This document shows, piece after piece, positions 51,070 to 62,995 of a DNA stretch of 64,000 bases (its first letter is position 1; each line of letters begins with the position of its first letter). Origin of the DNA: Spiroplasma endosymbiont of 'Nebria riversi' (GTDB lineage Bacteria; Bacillota_I; Bacilli_A; Mycoplasmatales; Nriv7); the NCBI RefSeq assembly GCF_018831625.1, contig NZ_CP065193.1, positions 620,001 through 684,000 on the forward strand, written 5' to 3'. A model generated the notes under the pieces. It searched no databases. It had not been told where the DNA came from and was given only the letters and a program-made list of their open reading frames with translations. The translations under genes and the position numbers were made by a program.

Positions 51070-52329
51070 ATGATAAAATTTAAATTTTTAGGTCTTGATG
51101 GCGATATTAATGAAGGTCAAATAACACAAATTTATGTTAAGGTTGGCGATGATATTAAAAAAGGTCAAGATTTATTTGAGTTAGAAGCAGATAAACTTTC
51201 TCAACCAATAGTTGCTGAATTTGATGGTAAAATTGGTCAAATTAATTTTGCAATTGGCGATATTATTAAGGCCGGTGATGTCTTTGCTAGTAGTAATCCT
51301 AGTAATAATGTTCCTTCATCTAATAAGTCAGAAGAAATTATTAATAAACAAGTTTTATCAAATGTTATGGAAACTAATCCTGAAAAATCAAATAAGAAAG
51401 TATTGGCAACACCATTAGCGCGAAGAATGGCTCGTGAATTAGGGATTGATATCGAAACTATTAAAGGGACAGGACCTAACGGCAGAGTATTAAAACAAGA
51501 TTTAGTAGGTGGGCATTCTTTATCTAGTGAAGCTAAATCATCAAAATTAGTAACAGAAAAACCGTTAGCGGTTGTTCCACCAATGCAATCTCGTGGTGAT
51601 GATTTTTCTTCAAAGCCAGCATCACAAGCAGAACAGCGGGTAAAAATGACACCAACCAGAAAAGCAATTTCTAAAGCAATGAAAAATTCAGTATTTACAA
51701 TTCCGCATACTAGTTTAATGACACAAGTAAATGTTACTGCTTTAGTGCAATTACGAGTACAATTAAAAATGACAGTTATTAAACCTGATTTTAAATTAAC
51801 TTATATGCCATTTTTTATTAAGGCAGTTACGATGGCTTTAAAAGAATTTCCAATAATTAATGCCCGATTAGATGAAGTAACAGAAGAAATTGTTTATCAT
51901 AATTATTATAATATTGGCATTGCTGCTGATACTGATGCGGGATTAATTGTTCCTGTTATTAAAGATGCTGATCAACAAGATATTTTTAATTTAGCTGTTG
52001 TTTACAATGACTTAGTTGCCAGAGTTAGAAATAAGAAATTAATTCCTTCGGAAATGAAAGATGGAACTTTTACGATTACTAATTATGGTTCTGTTGGTTT
52101 AGATTTTGGAACGCCAGTTATTAATTATCCCGAAGCAGCGATTTTGGGTATTGGGGCAATTAAAAAAACGCCGGTTGTTGATGACAGCGGCAATATCGTT
52201 GTTAATGATTTATTACCGTTATCAATATCAATTGACCACCGTATAATTGATGGTGCTGATGCCGGAAGATTTATGTTGCATTTAAAGAAATTATTAGAAG
52301 CACCAACTGCACTGCTAATTTCATATTAA
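51070..52329 (+). CDS. pdhC: Dihydrolipoamide acetyltransferase (E2)
   Basis: 419 residues: one lipoyl domain (residues 1-76; LFELEADKLSQPI with the lipoyl Lys ~43), a Pro/Ser linker, peripheral-subunit binding domain (ATPLARRMARELGIDIETIK, ~115-150), a second linker and the catalytic domain with SISIDHRIIDGADAGRF (~387) as HxxxDG motif. Core of the complex. AGAAAGGAGTAGAG before the ATG. Confidence 0.96.
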   Translation: MIKFKFLGLDGDINEGQITQIYVKVGDDIKKGQDLFELEADKLSQPIVAEFDGKIGQINFAIGDIIKAGDVFASSNPSNNVPSSNKSEEIINKQVLSNVMETNPEKSNKKVLATPLARRMARELGIDIETIKGTGPNGRVLKQDLVGGHSLSSEAKSSKLVTEKPLAVVPPMQSRGDDFSSKPASQAEQRVKMTPTRKAISKAMKNSVFTIPHTSLMTQVNVTALVQLRVQLKMTVIKPDFKLTYMPFFIKAVTMALKEFPIINARLDEVTEEIVYHNYYNIGIAADTDAGLIVPVIKDADQQDIFNLAVVYNDLVARVRNKKLIPSEMKDGTFTITNYGSVGLDFGTPVINYPEAAILGIGAIKKTPVVDDSGNIVVNDLLPLSISIDHRIIDGADAGRFMLHLKKLLEAPTALLISY

Positions 52330-52340
52330 GGAGAAAATAA

Positions 52341-53717
<1,377 letters not shown>

Positions 53718-53724
53718 TTAAATT

Positions 53725-53757
53725 AAAAAAAGATAACACTGTTATCTTTTTTTAATT
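53725..53757 (+). terminator. Terminator of the pdh operon
   Basis: AAAAAAAGATAACA/TGTTATCTTTTTTT perfect stem. Confidence 0.93.
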
Positions 53758-53785
53758 TAAAATTTTAATGAAAAGGAGAATTATT

Positions 53786-54520
53786 ATGGCAGGACATTCA
53801 AAATGAGCAAATATTAAGCATCGTAAAGCGGCCCAAGATAAAATTCGTGGTAAAATTTTTCAAAAAATTTTGCACCAATTAAATACCGCGGTAAGAAACG
53901 GCGGGGTTAATGTTGAAACTAACAATCAATTGCGATTGCTCATTGAAAAAGCAAAAACAGTTAATATGCCTAAAGAAAATATTGACCGTGCTTTAAAGAA
54001 ATTTAGTCAAGATAATAGTAATCTTAATTATGAAGAAATTATTTATGAAGGTTTTGTTGCGGGACATATTGCTGTTATGGTTGAATGTTTAACTGATAAC
54101 CGTAATCGTACGGCGACTAATGTTCGGAGTATTTTTAATAAAGCTAAAGGAACATTAGGCGTTACTGGCAGTGTTCGTTATCTTTTTACTCGGGTAGGAT
54201 TATTAGTTTTTACTAATAAGATGGTTAGTGTGGATGAAGTTTTTGAATGAGCTTTAGAAATTTTGGCTATTGATGTTAATAACGATGAAGGAACATTTAT
54301 TATTACGACAACTGTTGATAGGTTTTGAATAACCAAAACCTTTTTAGAATCTAAGGGTGTTACCGCCTTTGATGTTAGTAAAATTATTTTTCAACAGAAC
54401 AAAACAGTATCCTTAGAAAATAAAATTGCGATTGAACAGTTTTGACGGTTAATTAATTCCTTAGAAGCTGATGATGATGTGCAAAATATTTATTATAACT
54501 TTGTGGAAGATGATAATTAA
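53786..54520 (+). CDS. yebC: YebC/PmpR-family transcriptional or translational regulator
   Basis: 244 residues. N-terminal MAGHSKWANIKHRKAAQD is the family signature; then NMPKENIDRALKKFS, YEGFVAGHIAVMVECLTDNR and RNRTATNVRSIFNKAKGTLG. The family affects transcription of some genes and, more recently, ribosome stalling at proline runs. AAAGGAG before the ATG. Confidence 0.93.
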
Positions 54521-54549
54521 AAAAGGAAATTATATTACTAATACGCAAG

Positions 54550-54590
54550 AACATTGCCGATAGTTGTTAGCGACAATTATTTTTTCATTT
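54550..54590 (+). terminator. Probable terminator after yebC
   Basis: ATTGCCG/CGACAAT stem with one mismatch, followed by TATTTTTT. Confidence 0.6.
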
Positions 54591-54645
54591 TTAAAAATTA
54601 TATTGTATAATTATAAATGATTTGACAATAAGGTTGGAAAAAGTA

Positions 54646-54888
54646 ATGGAAAAGTCTTATTTATATAGTTATGTTCTTAAATTATTAGAATTAAAAACTA
54701 TGGAATTGAAATTAGAAATTTCTTCGCTGTCAATCATTGATGTGGTAACTTATTATTTGGAAGTGATTTTGCATAAACGGCAAGCTACTAGTTTGCAACA
54801 AGCAACATATGGTATATTTAATATTAAACCAAATATTGTTATTGAATATATTAATAATAAATTCCTCGGATTAAAACAATATCTTTAG
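54646..54888 (+). CDS. Small helical protein before secDF, possibly ComN-like
   Basis: 80 residues, MEKSYLYSYVLKLLELKTME onward, all helical, no membrane segment. In Bacillus the small post-transcriptional regulator gene comN lies next to secDF; size (~80-95 residues), adjacency and the pattern of short helices ending in IEYINNKFLGLKQYL are compatible. Direct motif evidence is weak. TATAAT at 54606 and AAGGTTGGA precede the ATG; an in-frame TTG (54622) is less likely. Confidence 0.5.
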   Translation: MEKSYLYSYVLKLLELKTMELKLEISSLSIIDVVTYYLEVILHKRQATSLQQATYGIFNIKPNIVIEYINNKFLGLKQYL

Positions 54889-54932
54889 ATGATTTTAAAG
54901 AAATGTTTGAAAAGAAATAATGAGGTATAGAT

Positions 54933-57752
54933 ATGAAAAATAATATTAAAGGAACGCAACGAAACCTTTGAATTCAATTCGGTTTATTTATTATTTTAAT
55001 TTTAAGTATTACTGCTGGTTTAATTATGGGTAGTTTTTTTGTTGATAATAATTTTCGTTCAGGAATATTAGTTGGTGGGGCATATCAAACAATTGTTAGT
55101 TATGAAAATGCGAAAAATCGTCATGAGGCTGTTAATACTTTGCAAGATAAAATTGATCCTTTAAGAAAAAAACGAATGGATATTATTCATTTTGCTAGTA
55201 ATATTGGGGAAAGTCGTTTAAATGTTGTTGTTCCGCAAGCTAATTATGGTAATATTGCTGATTTTTTACGGGATGTTGAACGCAGCGGATCAATTTTCTT
55301 TTTAGATGATAAAGGTGATGATTTACTTGTTGGTACAGGGACAGGTGAAACTTACAAACCAGCAAAGAAGGATGGTAAAAGAATTGTTTTAAAAGATTTT
55401 ATTGATAGTAGTTCAATCAAAAATTCTTTAATTTCGGGAATAAATAAGCCATCAATTGAATTCAAAATTAAAAATTTAGATTTATATAATGCGATTTTAA
55501 AATATCAAGATAAAAAGTCAGTTTATGTTTGACAAGATTTTGGGCAAATGTTAGATGAGATGCGAAGCAATTATAACGATTTGATAAAACTTAGAAAATT
55601 TATTAATGCTAAAGCGGTAGCTTTACAAGGTGGTGAAGCGCAAGAATTAAGAAATGCTCTGCGAAGCCTCTTAACGGCTAGTGTTCGTAATCGTGAAAAT
55701 GGTGATGTTAAAGAAGTAAATTTAGCTGATCACAGTGTTAATACGGATTCTGATATTTATAACTATTTTCAAAACGCTGATGTTACTTTTAATGAGGTTC
55801 TTAGCTATAATAAGAATTCGCCAAATAGTGATTTAACAATTGATATTAATGATGAAGATGATACTTATGATAAGCAAAAATATTTAAATCTGTTTCGTCC
55901 TTTTTTAGTAGAACTTGTTAATACTGAATTTAAAGATGTTATGAATAACAAATATAAAAATAAGTATTTAATTACATCTTCATCATTACAGCTTAAACCT
56001 AATAATAGTGATAAAGTAAGTGATATTGCTTTTATTGAAATTAGTGGTGAAGAGGCAGCCGCTGGTTTATCTAAAATTTTTAGTGCCGGCATTAAAGGAA
56101 TTGCCTACCAAGTTGAGTCATATTCAGTATCCGATGCCGTAATTAGTAATGTCACAAAGGTGATGATGATTATTACTGTTAGTGTTATTTTGTTAATAAT
56201 ATTAGTTATTTTAGCAGTATTTTATCGTGTTTTGGGTCTTATTTTAGATCTTATTTTAGCAACAATGGTCGTTGTTACAATGGTTGTGTTTAATGTTTTA
56301 TTGGGGATTTATGGCTGAGAAGTGTTTATTGCCATGCTTATAGGTATGATGGTTGCTTTAAGTAGTAGTATTATTTTATTAGAACGAATGAAAACTGAGT
56401 TTAATGGGGGCAAATCTTTAATTCAATCTTTTTTAGATGCTAATCGAAAATCAATATCAACAGTTTTTGATGCGACTGTTTTGCCGTTGATAATTAGTTT
56501 CTTTATTTATTGATTTGGAACCGGTATTATTAAATCGTTTGCGATTATGCTAATTATTAGTATTTTAGGAGCTTTTATTTTTGGTATTGTTTTAATCCGA
56601 GGAATTTATTATTCTTTATTATCGTTAAACTGGATTAATAACCGTCAAGATTTAGTAATGACTAATTCTGTAATTATAAAACAAAAAATTCATCATCTTA
56701 TTAAAAAGCTTGGTTTTAATCGGATAACACAGTTTTTTAAGAAATTTAGTTATCAAAAAAGTTTTAAATGATTAGTTTTACTTTCTACGATTATTATTTC
56801 TTGTGGTGTTATTGTTGTCACAACTGCGGGGCCGGGCACTAGTTTAGAATTTACGCGGGGAACAATTTTTCAAGTGCAAACTTCTAGACATAGTATTACG
56901 AGTGATGATGAGGCGTTTCTAAAAGCAATTGAGGAAACTAAAAATGAAATTATTATTAAATTTAAAACCGATTATTTAGCAGATAGTTATTCGCTAGCAG
57001 TATTTAGGCGGATGGAAGATCGTGGATATAATATTTTTATTAAAACTTCCTTAATTGATAATAAATATGTTAACTCTTTACAAACTTGGTTATCAGAAAA
57101 TAATTTCCAATCTGAAATTAGAATTAATGATGTTAGTTATGGTTCTTTATGAAATGAAACTAGTGGTAGCGTTGTCATTAACGGGATTATTGTGTTAGCA
57201 GTTATTATGGTGATTATTCTAATTTATTTAATTATTCGTTTTGATTGAAGTTTTATTCTACCATTAATATTGACAATTATTCATGATGTTTTATTAACTT
57301 GTTCTTTGATAATTATTTGTCGTTTTGAAGTAACGATTGAAGTTGTTACAGCTATTTTAGCAGTAGTTATCTTTGCTATTTTTCATAAAATAATTATCTT
57401 TGACCGTGTTCGGGAAAATAAAATTGGTTTGGATATTACAAAAATGAATAAGAGTAATTTATCGGATTTGGTAAATACGGGATTTACAATGACTTTAAAA
57501 AGTAGTTTAATTGTTTTATCGTTAGTTTTGTTATTGTCAATGGCGCTATTTGTTATTGGTCAAAATATTGGGGCAGCATTTGGTCTTTTATTAGGTATTG
57601 TTATTGGTGTTTATTCTTCAGCAATTTTATTGCGATGATTATGAGTATATGTTGCTAACATTAAAGGAAAACTTTTACGAAATAAAAAGCAAAAAATTTA
57701 TAAATCATTAACTGGACCTGATGAGCAAATTGTTATCGGTGTTAATGATTAA
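54933..57752 (+). CDS. secDF: Protein translocase SecDF (fused)
   Basis: 939 residues under code 4. SecD part: first membrane helix ~15-35, large external P1 domain (about 60-390), then helices 2-6 (400-545: MMIITVSVILLIILVILAVF, IALSSS-type VALSSSIILLERMKTEF). SecF part: first helix ~610-630 (LVLLSTIIISCGVIVV), TAGPGTSLEFTRGTIFQV, and the last five helices with KIIIFDRVRENKIG (~818). It uses the proton motive force to aid Sec export. GAGGTATAG before the ATG. The motif LGLDLQGG of SecD is replaced, so the sequence is divergent as in other spiroplasmas. Confidence 0.9.
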
Positions 57753-57777
57753 TAATGTTGGAAGGATGAGTTAGTTA

Positions 57778-58290
57778 ATGGACTTAAAAAAATTAATAAT
57801 TAATGTTCCTGATTTTCCAAAACCAGGAATTCAATTTAAGGATATAACACCATTATTGGCTAATGGTGCAGCATTTAAACAAGTTGTTAAGCAATTAGGA
57901 GAAATTGTTAAATCATTTAAACCGGATGTTATTGTGACGCCCGAAGCCCGAGGATTTATTTTTGCAACTCCGGTTGCTAGCGAATTGGGATTGGGATTTG
58001 TCCCCATTCGTAAGTTAAATAAATTACCGCGAGCAGTTATTCATAAAAGTTATGAATTAGAATATAATAAAAGTACTTTAGCAATTCATAAGGATGCGAT
58101 TGCCCCTGGAATGAAAGTTGTTATTATTGATGATTTGTTAGCCAGTGGCGGTACGATTGATGCCATTATTAATTTAATTGAAGAATTACAGGGCGAGGTT
58201 ATTGCCGCAGTATTCGTTATTGAATTAACTAGTTTTAAAGCCCGCGAACAATTCCCTAATTTAAAAATTGAAAGCTTAATTCAGTATTAA
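57778..58290 (+). CDS. apt: Adenine phosphoribosyltransferase
   Basis: 170 residues. DFPKPGIQFKDITPLLANGA, PEARGFIFATPVASEL and the PRPP loop VVIIDDLLASGGTIDAI. Salvages adenine to AMP; works with DeoD. GGAAGGATGAG before the ATG; 26 nt after secDF and followed by rel: the apt-rel pair is conserved in Firmicutes. Confidence 0.96.
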   Translation: MDLKKLIINVPDFPKPGIQFKDITPLLANGAAFKQVVKQLGEIVKSFKPDVIVTPEARGFIFATPVASELGLGFVPIRKLNKLPRAVIHKSYELEYNKSTLAIHKDAIAPGMKVVIIDDLLASGGTIDAIINLIEELQGEVIAAVFVIELTSFKAREQFPNLKIESLIQY

Positions 58291-58306
58291 AATAAGTGAG
58301 TTTGAT

Positions 58307-60535
58307 ATTATAAAATCGATAACATTTAAACAAGTTTTAGACAAAGTTAAAACCTATATTAGTAATGAAAAAGATATTGAGGAAATAAAACGCGCATATG
58401 CCTATGCTTATAATAAACATGATCAGCAGTTAAGAAGAAGTGGTGAACCTTATATTAATCATCCTTTATGAACAATTTATTATTTGGCAACATGGCATAT
58501 GGATTTAGCAACATTAATTTCTGGTTTATTACACGATGTGTTAGAAGACACACCGACAACTTTTGAAGACTTGAATAAAGAGTTTGGTGGTGAGATATCA
58601 ACTTTAGTTGAAGCAGTCACGAAAGTATCTTATTTTGCTAAAATGAATCGTAGTGAAATTAAATCTAATTATTTGCGAAAGTTATATTTAAGTATGGCGC
58701 ACGATATTCGTGTTATTGTTATTAAGTTAGCAGATCGTTTGCATAATATCCAAACAATTGAATATTTGGAACCAGAAAAACAAAAAGTTATTGCGAAAGA
58801 AACTTTAGAAGTTTATTCTTCAATTGCGCACCGGTTAGGGATGCGACAAGTAAAAAGTCTTTTAGAAGACTTGTCTTTCGCAATTTTAAATCCTGTTGAA
58901 TATAAAAGAATTTCTCACAATGTTGATTTGGAAAAAGAACATTTAGAATCATTAATGGTCGTAATGATTAACAATATTAAGTCATTATTAAATAGTAAGA
59001 ATATTAAAGCAACAATTTCTGGTCGTAGCAAAAGTATTTATTCAATTTATCGCAAGATGTATTATTTTGGGCGTAAATTTGAAGATATTCATGATTTATT
59101 AGCGATAAGAATTATTACTAATACGATTGATGAATGTTATACGATTTTAGGTTATTTGCATCAGCGATTTCCACCTTTACCAGGAAGATTTAAGGACTAT
59201 ATTGCAACACCTAAATATAATTTATATCAGTCATTACATACAACAGTTATTCAAGATGCAACAATTTATGAGATTCAAATTCGAACTGTTGATATGGATG
59301 AAAAAGCAACTTATGGAGCAGCATCGCATTGAAAATACAAAGAGGGCGAAATCTATAATACTAAAAAACGCCAAGCTGATATTGATGAGCGCTTAGATAT
59401 CTTTAATCGGATTTTAGATTTAGAAAATATTAACAATGAAGAGTTAGAAAATAATGAAAAACCAAATATGGAGTTAGCCGTTAAGAGTGATATTTTTACT
59501 TCTTTAATTTATGTTTTAACTCCTAATGGTAAAGTTATTACTTTGCCTTTTGGGTCAACAATTTTAGATTTTGCATATAAAGTTCATACTGATATTGGCG
59601 AGAAAACTACGGGTGGTAAGATTAATGGTAACTATGTTTCTGTTAATACTGTTTTAAAATCTGGTGATGTTGTGGAAATTAAAACTAGTAAAAATATGCG
59701 ACCATCTCGTGATTGATTAGTTATTGCTAAAACTAGTTATGCATTGCATAAAATTAAAAGATTTTTAAAAAAACAAGAACAAGAATTTGATGAAACTCAT
59801 AAAGATAGTGAATCTAAAAATCTTAAAAAAATTAAAAATGTTAAAAAAGCGATTGATGATACTTTAACACAGCGAAAATTAAAATGAAAGTTAGTTTCCC
59901 AAAAAGAACTGATGTATCGCTTAAAGCAATTAAAATATCATACTTTAGAAGATTTTTATTTAGATGTTGCTAATAAGAAATATCAACTTGATGATGCGAT
60001 TAATCTTTTATTAGCAAGTAATAAAACTAGTCCTAATACTTATTTAAATCATCTTCAAGAAAAAAAAGTTGAAAAAATTAACTTAAAAGATGACTTTATT
60101 GTTAAAGGTGATGATAATATTAAAGCAACTTTAGCTCATTGTTGTATGCCAGTACCGTTAGAACCAATTACGGGATATGTTAGTAAACTTGGCGGGATTC
60201 GCGTGCATCGTGTTAATTGCCATAATATTCTTCCAGAAGAACGCCAAGGACGACTTTTGGAAGTGTGGTGGAATGAAAACGTCGTTAAGCGCCATCAATA
60301 TTATAGTAATATTAAAGTAATTTGTTACGACCGTGATGGTTTAATGGCTAATATTACCAATACTCTTGTTAATTTAAATGCTTCGATTCAACAAATTCAT
60401 ATTGAAACAAGTTCGGATAATAAATACATTATTAATCTTGTTATTAAAATTGCCAACAAAGTTCTGCTTCAACAATTGTTGTCATCATTACGACAAATAC
60501 CCCATGTGTACGATGTCGTTGTAACGGGAAACTAG
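58307..60535 (+). CDS. rel: Bifunctional (p)ppGpp synthetase/hydrolase, Rel family
   Basis: About 742 residues. HD hydrolase domain: RRSGEPYINHPLWTIYY, LLHDVLEDTPTTFEDL, and VIVIKLADRLHNI (~145). Synthetase: SGRSKSIYSIYRKM, HDLLAIRIIT, DYIATPKYNLYQSLHTTV. TGS domain ~398-460 (DIFTSLIYVLTPNGKVITLP), then zinc-finger-like HCCMPVPLEPITGYVSKLGG and C-terminal ACT. No ATG, GTG or TTG in frame ahead of the conserved HD part (first TTG 58484 is inside it), so the start is probably ATT/ATA near 58307, 6 nt after AAGTGAG. Start position uncertain. Confidence 0.88.
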
Positions 60536-60546
60536 ATATATAGTAA

Positions 60547-60588
60547 AATAAGTCTCTAACAAAGGAATTTAGTTAGAGACTTATTTTT
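60547..60588 (+). terminator. Terminator after rel
   Basis: AAGTCTCTAAC/GTTAGAGACTT stem followed by ATTTTTT; may also close the minus-strand microgene. Confidence 0.9.
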
Positions 60589-60608
60589 TATTTTGTTATC
60601 TTAATTTG

Positions 60609-60701
60609 TTAGCAACTATGTTTACTAGTACTATCTTTCTTACAGTCCTTGCAATTATGTCCCTCAGAACAAGAACATTTGCAGTTCTTACAATTGTTCA
60701 T
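60609..60701 (-). CDS. Metallothionein-like 30-residue cysteine-rich protein
   Basis: On the minus strand AAAGGGGGCAATAAA precedes ATG (60699-60701). The product MNNCKNCKCSCSEGHNCKDC then KKDSTSKHSC has 7 Cys, 2 His and 7 Lys in 30 residues, with CxxCxCxC and CxxC spacing as in small metallothioneins or copper chelators. No membrane or signal segment. Likely binds Cu(I) or Zn(II). Upstream is IS1595-type copy 5, which may have replaced its promoter. Short length leaves doubt, but codon structure, site and composition agree. Confidence 0.65.
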   Translation of the reverse strand: MNNCKNCKCSCSEGHNCKDCKKDSTSKHSC

Positions 60702-60736
60702 TTTATTGCCCCCTTTCTTCTTATGTAGAATAGTTT

Positions 60737-61864
60737 TTTAATTTTGTCGAAAACTCTTGATAAAATAAAAAAATCATCAACTTGATAATTTTAAAAGGCT
60801 TTTATGTAAAATTACTATTTTTACTTTAATTTTTTATACATTAAAATATAATACTGCTGTTTTTTGATTTGGAGTTAAACCCTTATGCTGGTATTTTCGT
60901 TTTCAGAGATTTAAATAATTTTTAATATTAGTAAAATCTAAACCATGATAATGAATTAAGGCTTTTTTAAGACTAGATTGTAATTTACTGATTTTATTTA
61001 AGTTACGATAATTAGCTTCAGGATTAATTGTTGTTTTAGTTACACATAAAGTAGAATTTGTTTGTTTTGCTACTAAAAAATATAATTTTTGCATATCAGA
61101 AGTAATAATTGAATTTTGGTTAATTAATTCTTTGTTCATATTTTCAATAACTCATTGTTTTTGTAAACGTTTGGTGTTTGTGGATTTAACATAAATATTG
61201 TTATTATTATCAACTGCCATTTGAATACAGCATTTAGTATTAGTTGCGAATGGGTCAAGGTGAATTCTTCGTGGATCAGTTTTATGTTTGAAATTTCCTT
61301 TATGAATTTCTTTAATAAATGTTTCATCGATTTGGATTTTACCAGATAATTTTTTAAATTTTAATTGGGTATTTTCTAATTGTTTTGATTTCATTAATTT
61401 TTGACGATTATATCAAGCAGTTTTTAATGTAGTTTTAATAAAACGAGAAATTGTTTTACTAGATTGCCCCAGCAATGAAATTTGAATCAATAAATTTCAT
61501 TGCTCATAATTTAAATGACTTCAATAAATAAAATGATTACGAAAAGCGTCAAAACTTGCACGGCAATTTTTACATAAATATTTTTGTTTTCCTTCTGAAT
61601 TATGTCCATTTTTAACGCAATGGCAAGATTCACATTTAGGGCATTTAATACCTTGTGCTCTAAATTTTTGATCAATTTCATTTAAACGTTTTTGTTTTTT
61701 TATTAATTCTGCTTGTTGTTTGACTTTTTCATAAAATTCTAAAAATTGATCATCTGTTAAAGTATTTACTAGTTCTTTAATTATTTCCCACCTCCTATCA
61801 TATTAAAAATATACCTAAAATTAAGTATATTCAATAAATATCAAGAGTTTTCTACAAAATTAAA
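60737..61864 (-). mobile_element. IS1595-type element, copy 5 (complete, with target duplication)
   Basis: Both inverted repeats are present. The sequence agaatagttt is found directly outside both ends (60727-60736 and 61865-61874), giving the 8-10 bp duplication. It lies between the metallothionein-like gene and an IS3 relic. Confidence 0.88.
60834..61785 (-). pseudogene. IS1595-type transposase, copy 5, start codon lost
   Basis: The body is open from the zinc ribbon (CPKCESCHCVKNGHNSEG) to TAA at 60834. About 15 bp covering ATGGAAAAA are deleted (GGAGGTGGGAAATAATTAAA), leaving no in-frame start near the AGGAGGTG site. Confidence 0.75.
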
Positions 61865-61873
61865 AGAATAGTT

Positions 61874-62995
61874 TGGTATGGCAACCCTTTTTTGGACACT
61901 TTTTATGTAGACTGTCATTTTCTAAATTCAACAGGCGTTAAATAATTTAAACTGCCATATATTCTAAGATTATTGTATTAATTAACAAAATAAAAATTAA
62001 CATTTTAATTGTGTTAAATTTTCAAATTTTTTACCCTTGATAAATTCCGTTTTAAAAGTTTTGTAAGTTGTTTCAGCCACAGCATTGTCATGAGGACAAA
62101 CCTTCGCACTCAATGATCTTTTAATATTAAAGGTTATTAAAATTTCATCAATGATTTTATTTTTGAACTCATTACCACGATCAGTATGAAATAAAGTTAT
62201 TTAATTTAATGGTCGTGAAATTTTATTAAAAGTATGATGAACTAGTTCAGCGGTTTTGTTTGGTCCGGCACTATAGCCAGTTATTTCTCGATTAAACAAG
62301 TCAATTAATAAACAAATATAATGTCATTCACCTCCAACTTGCACATATGTTAAATCACTAACAACAACTTCATTAGGTTTTTTGTTATTAAATTGACGAT
62401 TTAAAACATTACTAATTTGGTCATTATTAACCATTGTTTTATGATTACGATATTTTAATTTGGTGTATTTAGAAACCAAATTATTTTTGATCATAAGGAA
62501 TATGATTTTTCGACGTGATAAGATAATATCTTTTATCATTAAAACAGCTTTAATTTTACGAGAACCATAAATTTTACGACTTTTATTAAATGCACTGATA
62601 ACTTCTTCTTCATAATTATTAACATCATACTTAACACAATTATTAGTTTGATAATATTATGTTGATTTTGCTATTTTTAATATTTGACACATTTTTAGCA
62701 CGGAATATTTTTCTTTATTATTGTTAATAATTCCTGTTTTTTGCCAATTATCAGTGCTGCTTGCTTTAAAATGTCATTTCTCATTCGTAATTGTTGGTTT
62801 TCTTTTCGCGAGTAAATTAATTCATTTTCTTCGACAGTGCGATTATCTTACACTTTAAATGACCCAAAATTATTAAAATTTTCAATTCACTGAATATACG
62901 GCTGATTTTGAAACTCCGTATTCTTTAATAATTTCAACAATGCTTTTTCCGTTTTGATAAAGCATGACAATTTTTTTTAAATTCATTTGAATATT
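61874..62995 (-). mobile_element. IS3-type element, degenerate and left-truncated
   Basis: The right end TGGTATGGCAACCCTTTTTT is intact. orfB carries TAA for a Trp TGA (near 61978) and a frameshift near 62660; orfA reads from LIIGK back to [16 protein letters not shown] and is then cut by IS1595-type copy 6. Confidence 0.8.

Noticed and set aside
55865-56092. Minus-strand ORF inside secDF
   Set aside because: It overlaps a conserved gene and has no ribosome-binding site or recognisable motif.
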